Of a stretch of 64,000 bases of DNA, positions 1 to 12,100 are shown one piece after another (the first letter of the stretch is position 1; every line of letters starts with the position of its first letter). The notes under the pieces are model-generated. The model was not told the origin of the DNA, did no database searches, and saw only the letters and a program-made list of their open reading frames with translations. Source of the stretch: Trissonchulus latispiculum (taxonomy: Eukaryota; Nematoda; Enoplea; Enoplida; Ironidae); NCBI GenBank assembly GCA_030248195.1, contig JASAND010020693.1, positions 1 to 64,000 on the forward strand, written 5' to 3'. A program made the position numbers and the translations under genes.

Positions 1-14
1 TTTTATATATTTAG

Positions 15-115
15 TTGACAGCGACAGTGTGCTATGTCACGCTTTGGCCTTGGATAACTACACCTGCTCTCATTGTATTCAGCTTGATCCGGCCTGTGCT
101 TGGTGCTCTGCTAAG
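15..115 (+). CDS. ITGB: Integrin beta exon 1 of window: PSI domain start
   Basis: The acceptor is TTTAG at 10-14. The first two bases complete a codon from an exon before the window, and the end at AAG|GTGGGG is in phase 0. It reads [17 protein letters not shown], the N-terminal cysteine cluster of the plexin-semaphorin-integrin domain. Signal peptide and start codon are outside the window. Confidence 0.9.
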
Positions 116-3100
116 GTGGGGTTGATGCTGTCTCAGTGAACGAATAACATTTTGCGCTGTTATGTTATGTAAACTTTTTTATTAATCTAAAATGCTGTGT
201 ATATATATCTTTCTTCTTTCTCAAAGGGTTTCAAAAAAGGCAACGGTGTTATTATACTTAAACAAATTAACCTGTTCTTTGTTTACGAAAATGTCACCAT
301 TATTGATTGATTGATTAACTTATGTATATACCTGCGTGATGTGTGCGTTTGTTATGCTGGTTGGGCTTGCATTAATTTATTTGGAGTTGTTATTTTTTGC
401 TTGCGCATTTTAGGACTATGATGATAATAATCAGCGCTCTCGCTGTGACACCCTGCAGCGTCTCAAGGATAACAACTGTGGACAGATTGAATTCCCTGAG
501 TCCAGTATGGATATGATTGAGGTATATATATATAGCTTTGCTCAGGACATTGAGAAATTTAAATTTTCAAGTTCAAATACAAGTTTCAAAATAAAAATTT
601 TCAACATTAATAAAACCGGTAACAAACAAAACGTTTGCAGCAGTTTTTGTAAATAATAAGTATTAGGTATCGATCGAAACTCCACAAAATCGGAGTCGAT
701 CCCTACTATACATGCTGAGAGTACGTACGTATCTGTTGTTATAAACAACTGTTTTCAATTAAACGCTGGCTGCTAAAAAACATCACACAAGCTTAATGAT
801 AGCTGGAGGCTCTGCATTCGCGTTCAGAACCCCAAACTTTGCTATCCAATTATCGGAGCTGGTGTTTTTTGATTACAAAGCAAATCTGAAATTAGCGATT
901 CCGAAAAAAACGCCCATGGGCCACTGTTTGGCATAATACGGTAGTCCATTTTTTGGAAGTATTTTCAAATTTTAAACTTTCTAGTCTAATAAGAATGAAC
1001 TATGGATTCGCACGTTTATTCTCCACCAGTAGTTTAACGAAGGCACAGTGCCAGAAGATTGGCTTGTTGCTCACGTAGTTCCAATTTACAAAGGAAAGGA
1101 GCACACTCGGCCCCTGCAAACTATAGACCAGTATCTTTGACACGCATATGCTGCAAAGTTATGGAGAAAGTAATTAAACGATTTTTGCTTTTAAGAATTT
1201 CGCTTTCAAACAAACTTATATCGAAGGATCAACACGGGTTCATGTCGCACCGTTCTACTCAAACCCGCTTACTTGAATGTATTAATTTTTGGTCAATCAG
1301 CCGGGACGGAGGGAGGGAGTTATGCGTCTTGTAGATGGACAAAGTGTTTGATTCTGAGCTGCGGCTGGTTAAGCTTGCTAGCAAACTGAGGTCATACGGT
1401 ATTTGTGGGGGCAGCTTTTACGTGGCTATGCTCCTTTTTAAGGGGAAGGACCCAGTATGTCAAAATTAATGGGATGCTGTCGGATGTTGGAGAGGTTTTA
1501 AGTGGAGTGCCCTGGCTTATTTTTAGGCAAAAATTTATGGGGGGGGGGGCTTCATGGGGGGCCCCCCATCGATGGGGGGGCATATTTTGGAAAAAAATTT
1601 CGAATTTTTGCGGGTTTTTCGTATGTATATAAACGATTTGCCTAGCGTTTGTTCCAACTCTGAAGCAAAAATCTTTGCAGATGATACCAAAATTTACTTT
1701 TCGGGAACTGTTGAAGACGACTTTTCGAACTTTGCTGCTGACTGTGTAAGTGTATTTAATTGGGCTGCTCTAAATCAGCTGTCTGTTGCTTCTCATAAAA
1801 GTCAAATTCTTGAAATTTGAGTTCCCTCCATCGCAGATTTTGAGGTTAATGGCTCTAAAGTACCAAAAGTGGATGTTGTACATAAGCACTGGCGGATCCA
1901 GGATTTCGTGACGGGGGGGGCGGCAAAATTTTTCCAGCGGGGGGTCTGGGGGGCGGAGTCCCCCAGAAGTTGAAGAAATTTTTTGTTTTTGCAATAAAAT
2001 CGGTACTCGGATCTTTAGTTCTTTTTATACTGAAGAACTGAACAAAATTTTTAAAATTCTTGACATTTTTAGGCAAAAATGGTAATTTTCTCCGAAAAAT
2101 CGAATGCATTTCAAGCTTTTTCTTCACAAATGCAATAAATATGCGGTTAAAAAGTAGAAAATTCGCGCCGAAGGCGCGAAATTTTTTGGTTTTTTGCTAG
2201 TTTTCCTCTTTCTCTCCTTAATTTTTCCTACCTTCGAATCGCGACGGGGGGGGGGCGGCCGCCCCCCCCCCCCCGCCCCCCCCTGGATCCGCCCCTGGTT
2301 GTAAGGGATCTCGGAGTCTATATTACACCTGATTTGAAGTTTTCTACGCATTGTGATAAAATTTGTGCAAAGGCTTACCAAAGAACTGCCATTATTTTTA
2401 AATCATTCAATTGCCGGGACACAAAGTTTTTAGTCGCTATGTTCACTGTATATGTCAGACCTATTTTGGAATATAACTCGTGTGTATGGTCTCCGCACCT
2501 AAAGAAAGATATTTCCAAAATTGAAGCGGTTCAAAGGCGTTTCACCAAAAGGAAACCAGATATTAGAGAATTTAGTTACAGGGACCGTCTCCGATTAACG
2601 GGACTTGAGACCTTGGAGTACCGGAGGCTAAAAGCGGACCTCACCCAAACATACAAAATAATTTTTGAGCTGGACACCTTAAATTCGGCAGAATTCTTTA
2701 CATATGCCGCTGACTCTGGCTCTAGGGGACATTCCTTAAAGCTGAAAAACTGCAAGTCACGCCTAGATTGTCGGAAGTACGTTTTTGCTAACAGAGTAAT
2801 ACCCGTTTGGAGCTATTTGGAAGCGAATATTGTAGCCGCTCCCAGCGTGCACATTTTTAAAAAACGCTTGGATTCCGTTGACATCAGTAAATTCCTAAAA
2901 TATGAGTTTGATTGATGCGATAACTATTTCTGTAGTGAATATATAACTTGTGCGTTATGTGTTTACATTACTTTTGTTTAGTTTTTTAAATACGTATGTG
3001 TGGTTTTGCTGCTACTGTTTTTCTTAGGTGTATATATATACAACGCTAAATGATTGTATGCATATTGTGGTCTGTATCCTGGCGCATGCTGACTTGTGTA

Positions 3101-6100
3101 TGTAGCCATTTTGGCCACTTATGTTAACATTTATATTATGGTTGTGCTATGTGGACCAAATAAAGGATTTTGATTGATTTGATTGTAGTAGTGATAGTGT
3201 GAGACTTTAACTTTGATAACATCTGCCCCCTGGACTTCGGCGGAAAATCTGCGAAGCCGGAAAATTTTTGAAAATTTGTCTATTTTTGGCAAAAATTTGG
3301 GCACCCGAAAAATCCGGGGGAGGGGAAGAAGCAAAAGTTCCGGAGGGAGCGATTTCGGGCAGCCCCGCTCCCTTCTGTAAAATACGTACTCTGTCAATGC
3401 GTCTCCATTATTTCTTCACCAATTTTATTATTTAGGACGAACCCTTGAGCGATGCAACGACGGAGGCCTTTGATGAAGCCATTCAGATGAAACCACAGAG
3501 GATTCATATTTATGCCCGACCCAGTCAGTTGCCTTAGTTGTTCTAGTAATTACCTGTCAAAATAATAATAAATAATAGTAATATATATAAATAATAATAT
3601 TTGGCATGAATGAGTAATCTGACGTTATTTCTTTCTTGTGTCCGCTCGTACCGTTCCAGCGCAACGCCTTGCAGGATTGACATTTTTAGGAGGGTTTTGA
3701 GAGTGGGAGGGGGAAGGGTGGCTTCCGAAAAGTGGGGGTTGGCAAGCCAAAGTATAATGTACCTAAATTTTTAGCGAAAATTTCCATTTTTGAGGTATAA
3801 ACGCCAACTAGTCGCTGTTTTTATGCTCAAAATAAGCTTATGTATAAGTGCATAAATTAGCTTTGAAGAAGATTTTTAAAATTTGACCTGGAAAACTTAA
3901 TTTTTCGACAATTTTGGCCGGCTGCAAAAAAGAGAGGGGGAGGGGTGGCTTGTGGTCCCCCCGCCCCCCCCGCCGCCACTAAAAAATTCCAGCAGGAGCT
4001 CCTTCGCTTTATGGATGCAGTCACGATTAGAGTTGTATTCTCTAGGCTCTACGGCTGTTCACATTGGATAGAGGCATTCTCTCCACCTTTGTATGCCCTT
4101 TACCATTGTATCATTGTACAATATTGAAGTTTCGATACTGTACATAAAATTAGTACGTAATTTACGCTTTATAAAAGATCCAGGGGTAGCTTTGAGGGTT
4201 AATCTCGCCGTAAATGTAGCGTACATGGACTTTCTATTGACCAGGCATTTCAAACAAAAAATTAGGTTTTTATGTTGCAAACTCTATTTTTAACATCTGT
4301 CAACTTTTGAAAGTTTTCTTTCGTATTTCAGAGGACCGGAGAAATTTTCAGGTTCGATTTCGACAGGCTTTGGACTATCCGGTCGATTTGTACTATTTGA
4401 TGGACTTGTCTCGTTCCATGCAGGATGACAAACAACGATTGGCTGATCTGGGCGATCTCCTTGGTACATTAGCAGCTAATTAGCTAATTAATTAATTAAT
4501 TATTGAATATTCATATTAACTTTTGATAGTGTATCTATCACGTATTTTACTAAGGAATTGCTGTATCTGTTTACGATTCAGGCACTGCTGCGACGAAATT
4601 GTTTACGTATATATATAGCAGTTGACAGTATACAAAATTGAGCTCGTTGTCAGTTTTCTTACACGGCGTTCGTGAGCTTTTTGTGCTAAGTAAAATATGA
4701 ACGTACGTAAACACTTTCGCGTAAATGTTTAGTGGGTTAGTCCAGTCATAAACAGTACTACTCTTTTAGGGTATTTTTAGGAGTTTTTTTTTGGGTGGCT
4801 TCGGAAGAGCCCGGGACCAGGGGGGATTTTTTTGCGAAAGTGAGCTAAAAGTTGGTATTTTTGGCGTACGTATTTTACACGTAGAAAGCTGGCTTTTTCC
4901 TACAGGGGGGGAGTGTTGGATGGGGTGGCCCCCCCAGAATCGCCCCCCCCCCCCCAGAATTCGGGGATTCCCCCAGAACTTTAAAGTGTCCGCAAAAACA
5001 GGGTTTTGAGCCTTTGAGGGTAAATTTTGAAAAATTTTTCCGGCTTTGCCGGATTTTTACACATTTTTAAGCATTTTTAAGCTTAAATTGGGGTTAAAAA
5101 TAGTTAATATTTTAGCTCAGCAGCAAAAAATAGCTATTTTTTAAGCATTTTTGAAAAAATTTTCTCCCCCCCCCCCGAAATCCGTGCCCCCCCAGACCTG
5201 GGGGGGACCGCCCCACAGACTCCCCCCACCAGAAAGTTTTGCCTAGGAAAAAGCCAGGAAAGGCAAAAAGTTCTCAAAATGCCAGCATTTAAGCAAAACT
5301 TTTACGAAAAATTCTCCGGCGATGCTAAACTTTTTTGAAATATTGCCTATTTTGGCAAAACTTTGGGCCCCCAAAAAATTCCGTGGGGGGGAGCAAAAAT
5401 CCCAGGAGGGGGCGATTTCGGCCCCGGTAAAAATACCCTGCTCTTTCCCTCTCAAGATCGCACCCACCTTCAAATGTGTGACCTTCTTGGTATCTACTCG
5501 CTGTTGCCCTGATATTAGTGTTTTCAGACGGCCTAATGTTTCAAACATTTCCGGCGTTTTCTGAGCTCTTTCTGCTGGATTCTAACCTCTTTTGAGTGTG
5601 ACCGACCACACTACATCTGATTATTTTTGTTCGTTTTTCGCTGGATACTACCAAATAAGCGCTGCTTTTTAGCACGTTTTTTTCAGAAGTCCTCCCAAAA
5701 CGTCTGGGGCCTTCCAAAAGAGTCCTCCCCCCCCCCGAGAAACTAACTGGAGTCAGCCCAACTCTTTCGGTAGCGCGGAAATGTTTCAAAGCATTTTATT
5801 TACGATCCACAATATCGAACAGTTTATGGAAGTGATGAAATCGGAAGAGTTTGTAGGGGTTTTGCTTACTTTTACATTTTTTCTTTTTAATATTTCGTTT
5901 TCGAATTGCACCTTCTTCTCATTCTGTATCCTTGGTATATCAAATTTGCAGTGGGAGATTATGAATTTTATTGTTACTCTTATGTATTACTTACGGAGTT
6001 TTTCATTCTAGAATTTAATCTGTCAATTTAGCATTGACTTTTGTAGCAGTTTGTGCGTGTCGTTTATTTTGTTTATTCAGCTTTGTAGGAGGGGCCAAAA

Positions 6101-9100
6101 GTTGAATATTCTAGTGTATATAGTCTATGCTAATCTGTTGTGTAGCTATGCTTCCCTGCTTGCTAAGCAGAAGTGACGCATAAACTTGTTATATATACAT
6201 AGTTGACATCCTTGCTTGGTTGAAGCATATAATTATGTGTATACGCACACTATATACGTACGTGTATCCTATGCATATGCATATTACGCATAGGTTTTAA
6301 TGCTGCATTAGTATAGTGATTTGCCTGCTAAGGTAGGGCATAGCTAGCCTCTAACTTTACACTGAGGGGAAGGTATATTAAAGTTATATACTGCTTAGTA
6401 TGCTGGTGGGAACATAAAAGTATGTATTAGTTTGAAGGTCTATATATATAGCTGCTAAAATATATACTCCAAAGATGATATTATAATGCTGAATCCAAAC
6501 GGAAATTTGTTGCTGTAAAATAGTTTGCACATAATATGTAGGTAATATGTAGGTAAGGTAAGGTAAAGTGACCCCTGGAGAGAACTCCAACCTACAGAAG
6601 GTTATAGGGTGCCGGTACTTATCTCCGGATTCACAGCCCGAAGCCAGGAGCGACAACTCTAATTTTGACTACATCTGTGGAAGGGGGGCCAGCCCTTCAT
6701 CAGGCATGACGCCAGAACACCAGACGCCAGACTCCTGTTACCTTCCCACCGCAGTGGTACCCATTTACCGACCAGTTAAGGATAGACAGCTGGGTTGGCT
6801 GGAGCCCACGGCGAACCGATATGTGCTTAGTCCCTTGCTCAAGGGGATTTGTGAAAGCCTTGTGGCAGCGGGGATTCGAACCTAGGACCGTTAGATCTTC
6901 AGTCGAACACCTTACCACTCGGCCATTACGGCACGGTAATATGTACGTATTAATGAGTTGAAAAACACTTAGAAATATTCTATCTTATTAAACAGGGAAT
7001 TTCTTACAGGTCCCCCTTCCCCGAAATAGCCCCCCCTTACTCCCTCGGGTTTTTTGGGTGCCAAGTTTTTGCCAAGAGTTTTCGAACATTTTCCGGTTTC
7101 GTCCGAGAGTGTTACCTGAAAACGTCTATCTTTAGCCTAAATCCAGGCACGTTGAGAAGTTTTATCGTTTCTCCCTTTAAAATACACCCAAAAAAATATC
7201 CAGTTTAATTGTATAATTTTTGCAAAAGATGAATCCTCGGAAAAATCCCTACAGTACCCTGATTGAAAGTTAGATCAACGTTTTAGATTGCAGTGCTACA
7301 ACTTACAATTGTTTCTATTTATGTTAGAATATTTATTGGTTATATTATTTTCAGCTGACCGTATGCGCTCCATTACACGAAACTTTCGACTGGGTTTTGG
7401 CTCATTTGTTGACAAAAAAGTTGTTCCCTGGGTCGATTCTAGGCCAGAAAAGTACGTATATACATAATATACATGTATCATAGGGGTCGCGGTAGCGACC
7501 CCTATAATATGAGTGAAAATGGTCTAATGACCGTGTAAAACAAGGCTGCGCAGAAGCTGCGCAGCTTCCTGCGCAGATCCTGCGCAGATTATGTGTGCAA
7601 AAAATTGTACGTGTCGAGTTTGGTATATTTGCCAAGTTTCATCCCCGTACCACTTTCCGTTAAAAAGTTGCGCCAAAAATCGCTTACGAAAATTGTGTTT
7701 TTTCTTTTTTTCCGGTTTCTCGCTTTTGATGTCTCATAAGGGGGTTTTGTAGCTTGAATAACTACAGATAGAAAAACTTTTGCCTAGGAAACCCATATAT
7801 ATTCTTGTAGTACAAATCGAAAATAAGAAAATAAGCTAGTTTTTATGCCTCCCGGACCTGGAAAAAATTTTTGGCTGGGGGCCAAAGTCGGCCAAAACGC
7901 TAAAATGGCCAAAAAGTATGCTTCAAAGGCGCCTTAATAAGTCAGACTGGGCTATATATGGGGCAATACTGACTATAAGGTTAAACAGTACACATATCGG
8001 GGTCGTTCAAATGCTATATGATTTTCCGTCTCTGTGCGTAATTTTTCGGTACTGGCCGGCCAAAGTTGGTGAATTTTGGGTCGAACTTAGAACTTAATTT
8101 TTTCGCTTATTTTGCTACATGGGTGGCCCAAATTTTGCATACAAATGTTTTTTGGGACGGAGAATCGATTCCCGCTAGCAGTTTTGCTGCCCGAGTAACC
8201 CAAGTTCAAGTTACTGGGCTGGTTCCACTTGACCGTCTGAGGGGTCAAGTCGGTAACCGCTTCCCGGAGGTCCATAGTAGGCTTTACTTAGCCTCTCCAA
8301 ACTTTGTCTATAGAGGTTTTCTGGTGCGCCCAGCTCATTCCCGGTGTCCGTTTTGCCGTCTGACCCACCCATCTTGCTGTGCTGGTTCCACTTTGCCATC
8401 TGGAGGGTCCGGTCGGTACCGACTTCCGGGAACACCATATAGAACTGTACCTAGCCTCTCAAAACATTGTCTATAGAGGTTTTCTGGTGCGCCCAGCTCA
8501 TTCCTGGCATCTCTTTTGCCGTCGGACCCACCCATCTTGCTGTGCTGGTTCCACTTTGCCATCTGGAGGGTCAGGTAGGTGGGAGGTCATGTGGTCAAAA
8601 CTAAAATTTTTCAAAAGTGGTCAAATTTGGCATCAAATGAAAGCCCGTCGCGAGCTGAGCAACTTTTGTCATAGAACTGCATGCTCAAAGTGGCTGTAGA
8701 GTGCTGTGGTGGGGTGGGGTAGGGACTTAGGCGATTTTGGGTCAAAACTAAAATTTTCCAAAAGTGGTCAAATTTGGTATATGTAATATCAAATGAAAGC
8801 CCTAAACGAGCTGAGCAACTTTTGTCATAGAGCTGCGTACCCAAAGTGGCTGTAGAATGTAAGCGGTGCGGAACGAGCTGTGGTTGGCTTGCTTGCTACT
8901 GTTGAAAGATATCTATACATACCTTCAGTAGCATACATATATAAAATAATAGAAAACAAGAACAAAAAGTGCTCCCTCGTCGCATGTAAAATACATATGA
9001 GTCTTCGTAGGCAGGTTGTACATAAGCAAAAACTAGCCTGTAAAATACATATATATGAGTTCATGTAAATTAAGGAAAACAAGTTGCAACTGCTTAACAT

Positions 9101-12100
9101 ATGAGCCTGTCCTACAACGAGGCTCATATTGGCGTCACAGTGCATTCCTCATTAAAGCCTCATTAAAGAACCTCAGCTTCATCCACATTACGGAAAAAAT
9201 GAATAGACGTTGTGGCCCAGAAGAAATGGACTGAAGTGAACTACGACTGCTCAAGCTGAACTGTACATGCAACCTGATGTTTCCTGAAATACTATGGCAC
9301 ACCTAATATTTCGCGATACGCTGTGGTACACGGTACACCTAATGCATTCTAGAAACACTTTCACATTATACACACGCAGAATGCGTTCCCACTTGGCTCT
9401 GAGTCAGAGCGCCTCATGGCGTACCGTATTGAGCATATGCACACTATAATGACTGATCAACAAGCTATGTGAAGGACAATTTGTAATGAAAAGCTTTATG
9501 CAGTATGTATTTATATAAAAGTAAAATATATATCTGCAAATTATTCGTATTATGACATACGCCAATATGAGCCTCGTTGTAGGACAGGCTCATATGTTAA
9601 GCAGTTGCAACTTGTTTTCCTTAATTTACATGAACTCATATGTATTTTACAGGCTAGTTTTTGCTTATGTACAACCTGCCTACGAAGACTCATATGAATT
9701 TTACATGCGACGAAGGAGCACTTTTTGTTCTTGTAATTATATCTTCTCAGTCATTTCTTTGAGTAGTATAATTGTGTTTTCATTTTAAAACTTTGTGAAA
9801 AACGGTCATATTTGTTCCCTCCTATTTTCAAATATTTTTAGGGCAGACCGGCCCTGCTCCACCTGTGTTCCTCCCTATGGTTTCCAGAATCATATGAGCT
9901 TAACCACTGATACTTACCAATTTTCCGTAAGTATTCAACTTTAACGCTTAATTTCAGCACGTACTTTGTTTACGCTCAAAAGTTTGTACGTACGTTGTGC
10001 ATTAATTTTTGGCTTTCGAGGAATTCCCTCGTACGCATTATTTTTGTCACTCGTCTTTATTTATTTTTATCTGACACTGACTTTTTGTACTTACTCTAAC
10101 TCTAACTTGTTCCTTTCATTTACTCTACTCGTATTTTAGCGTCAAGTGAATGCTTCCAGTATTTCTGGTAATCAGGACGCACCCGAGGGCGGATTTGATG
10201 CAATCATGCAGTCTCTGGTTTGCGAAGTACGTATGTTTCTCCGATTCGGTGTTACTTTCATTTTCATGTATCTTTGCCGATAATATGCACTAGCGTAGCC
10301 AGAAAGAATTTCGGGGGGAATGTACAAAATTTTTCTGGGGGGCGGAGCACCCCAGAAGCGGAAAAGTTAAGTGAAAAGTGATTTTTATTTCGTGACCTTC
10401 GTGGAATTTTTACAGAGCAATTTCTTTGCAATTAAAAAATACTTAAGTCCCAGCAAGTTTTCATGTACCCACTGGGCTTTTTTTAGTGGGGGGGGGGGGG
10501 TGGGGGCGCCCCCCCACTTTTTGGCCCCCCCCCACTCGACCCCACCCCCACTTACTATTAGGTGCCCAGAAAATGCCAAATTTTAAGGATTTTTGGTCAA
10601 AATTTTCAAAATTTTTCCGGCTCCGCCGGACTTGTTTGGTCAAAAATCGTCTATTTTGCTACTTAAACTCAATTTTAAGCACTTTTAAGCATAGTTATAG
10701 CAGTATGTATATGTAAAAAACAGGCTATTTTTACTGCATTTTTAGCGATTTTAGACCACTTTAGATTCCCCCCCCCCACTTTTGGGTTCCCCCCCACTCT
10801 CCCCACCCCCACTTTTTTCGCCTAGAAAAAGCCCCACCCAAATGATGCAGAAGCTGGTAAAAGTTTGGTACTCATTTTGGAGTGCGAAACATGTATTAAA
10901 CATTTTGCAAAATGGGCGTTTTACACATGATATGGAAGAATTCCTGGAGGATCCACAATTTCGGGGAGGGTGGGGGGTAGATCCCCCATCCCTACCCCGC
11001 GGTTAGGCGCCTGCCGATATGTATATTATTTTATTCGCTGCTATTTCTTCCATTTTCGCAATTCCATGGGTATGTGTCATTGCACTGCCGTTTCAAGCAA
11101 GCATAGTGGCACCAGTGTTTAAGGTCTCATTAGTGACTCAGGCAATCGATGTTGTGCTTCCTCGAGTTTTTTCAGAATTTTTTGTACAAGATTTTGACCT
11201 TTTTTAGGATGCCATTGGATGGCGTCAGAAGTCTCGAAAAATGATTGTAGTCTCTACGGACGCGGGATTTCATTTTGCCGGTGACGGAAGGGTAATGCCA
11301 AACTCTGATTAATCGATTATTTGATTATTAATTAATTATTTATTAAATTGTGTTATTAACCCAGTGTCTTTCAGTGTTCTTGTTAACGTTTCCGGTCCGG
11401 GGACAATAGTGAGCTCTTTTTTTCTATAATGTTTTTATTTTCTTTCCTATGTTGTTTCTGGGTTTTTGTGTTTCAGCTGGCAGGGATAGTGATACCTAAC
11501 GATGGAGAGTGTCATGTGGATGAGCGGGGTCGATATACCATGAGTACTGAGCAGGTGCGACTGCCAGCTGGCAGATGTTTTTTTTAATTTTTCGAAAGAC
11601 CGCAAAATCCCAAAGCTTACTTATTCGATCAGTCAAATTAATTTGCAATACGTCATTTTTGAAGAGTAGATTAGTTCTTCGTTGTTTTTGTTTCGGATCC
11701 GCCTACCAGACCGCGTTAAAATATTTACTTCATTTTCGTAGTGTTTACTGTTTACTTCGCTCACTGTTTAGTTTGTGCAATGATTTCCTCATACCCTGTC
11801 TATACGTACGTAGTCAGTCCAGGCTAGTGAGTTTTTGGGGTTTTTTAGCTGGAACAATAATTGCAGGGGGGGGCTTACATTCGGAAATTTTAAAACTTTC
11901 TGGATACATGCCCGAACGATTTTAATTTGAAAATTAATTTCTTCTTCTTCCTATTCCGGGCCCATCGTGCATGGTCTTCCAGCAATGTGGAGAATCGCCA
12001 AACCAGCACACGTCTTTGCAGGTTGCGTCCAGAATTTATTTCACCCACTACACTCACTGATTTTAACTTCAAATCCAGCTTTTTGTTACTATACTCTGTG

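Larger units (their letters stand above)
1030..3184 (+). mobile_element. 5'-truncated, decayed non-LTR retrotransposon (CR1/jockey-like LINE)
   Basis: Reverse-transcriptase fragments in order: [20 protein letters not shown] at 1116-1175, [15 protein letters not shown] near 1233, INDLPSV and FADDTKIYF at 1629-1700 (catalytic FADD box), then a thumb/C-terminal stretch at 2334-2915 with [20 protein letters not shown] and [19 protein letters not shown]. Frameshifts (near 1090), a replaced segment at about 1513-1621 and an insertion at 1887-2296 break it, so it is not active. The 3' end carries AATAAA and a short GATTGATTT repeat, as in CR1-type LINEs. It sits in intron 2 in sense orientation. The exact 5' limit is unclear. 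Confidence 0.85.

Noticed and set aside
2334..2915. A host gene in intron 2
   Set aside because: The product is the C-terminal part of a LINE reverse transcriptase.
6863..6933. Functional tRNA gene on the minus strand
   Set aside because: A and B boxes are good but the acceptor stem does not pair and a SINE body with tail follows.
8066..8699. Overlapping open frames on both strands in intron 5
   Set aside because: The 163-bp repeat unit happens to be open in several frames; no family and no splice context.
8825..9788. Two frames on opposite strands sharing [14 protein letters not shown]
   Set aside because: Both are the same arm sequence of the inverted-repeat element at 8957-9733; no coding signal beyond that.
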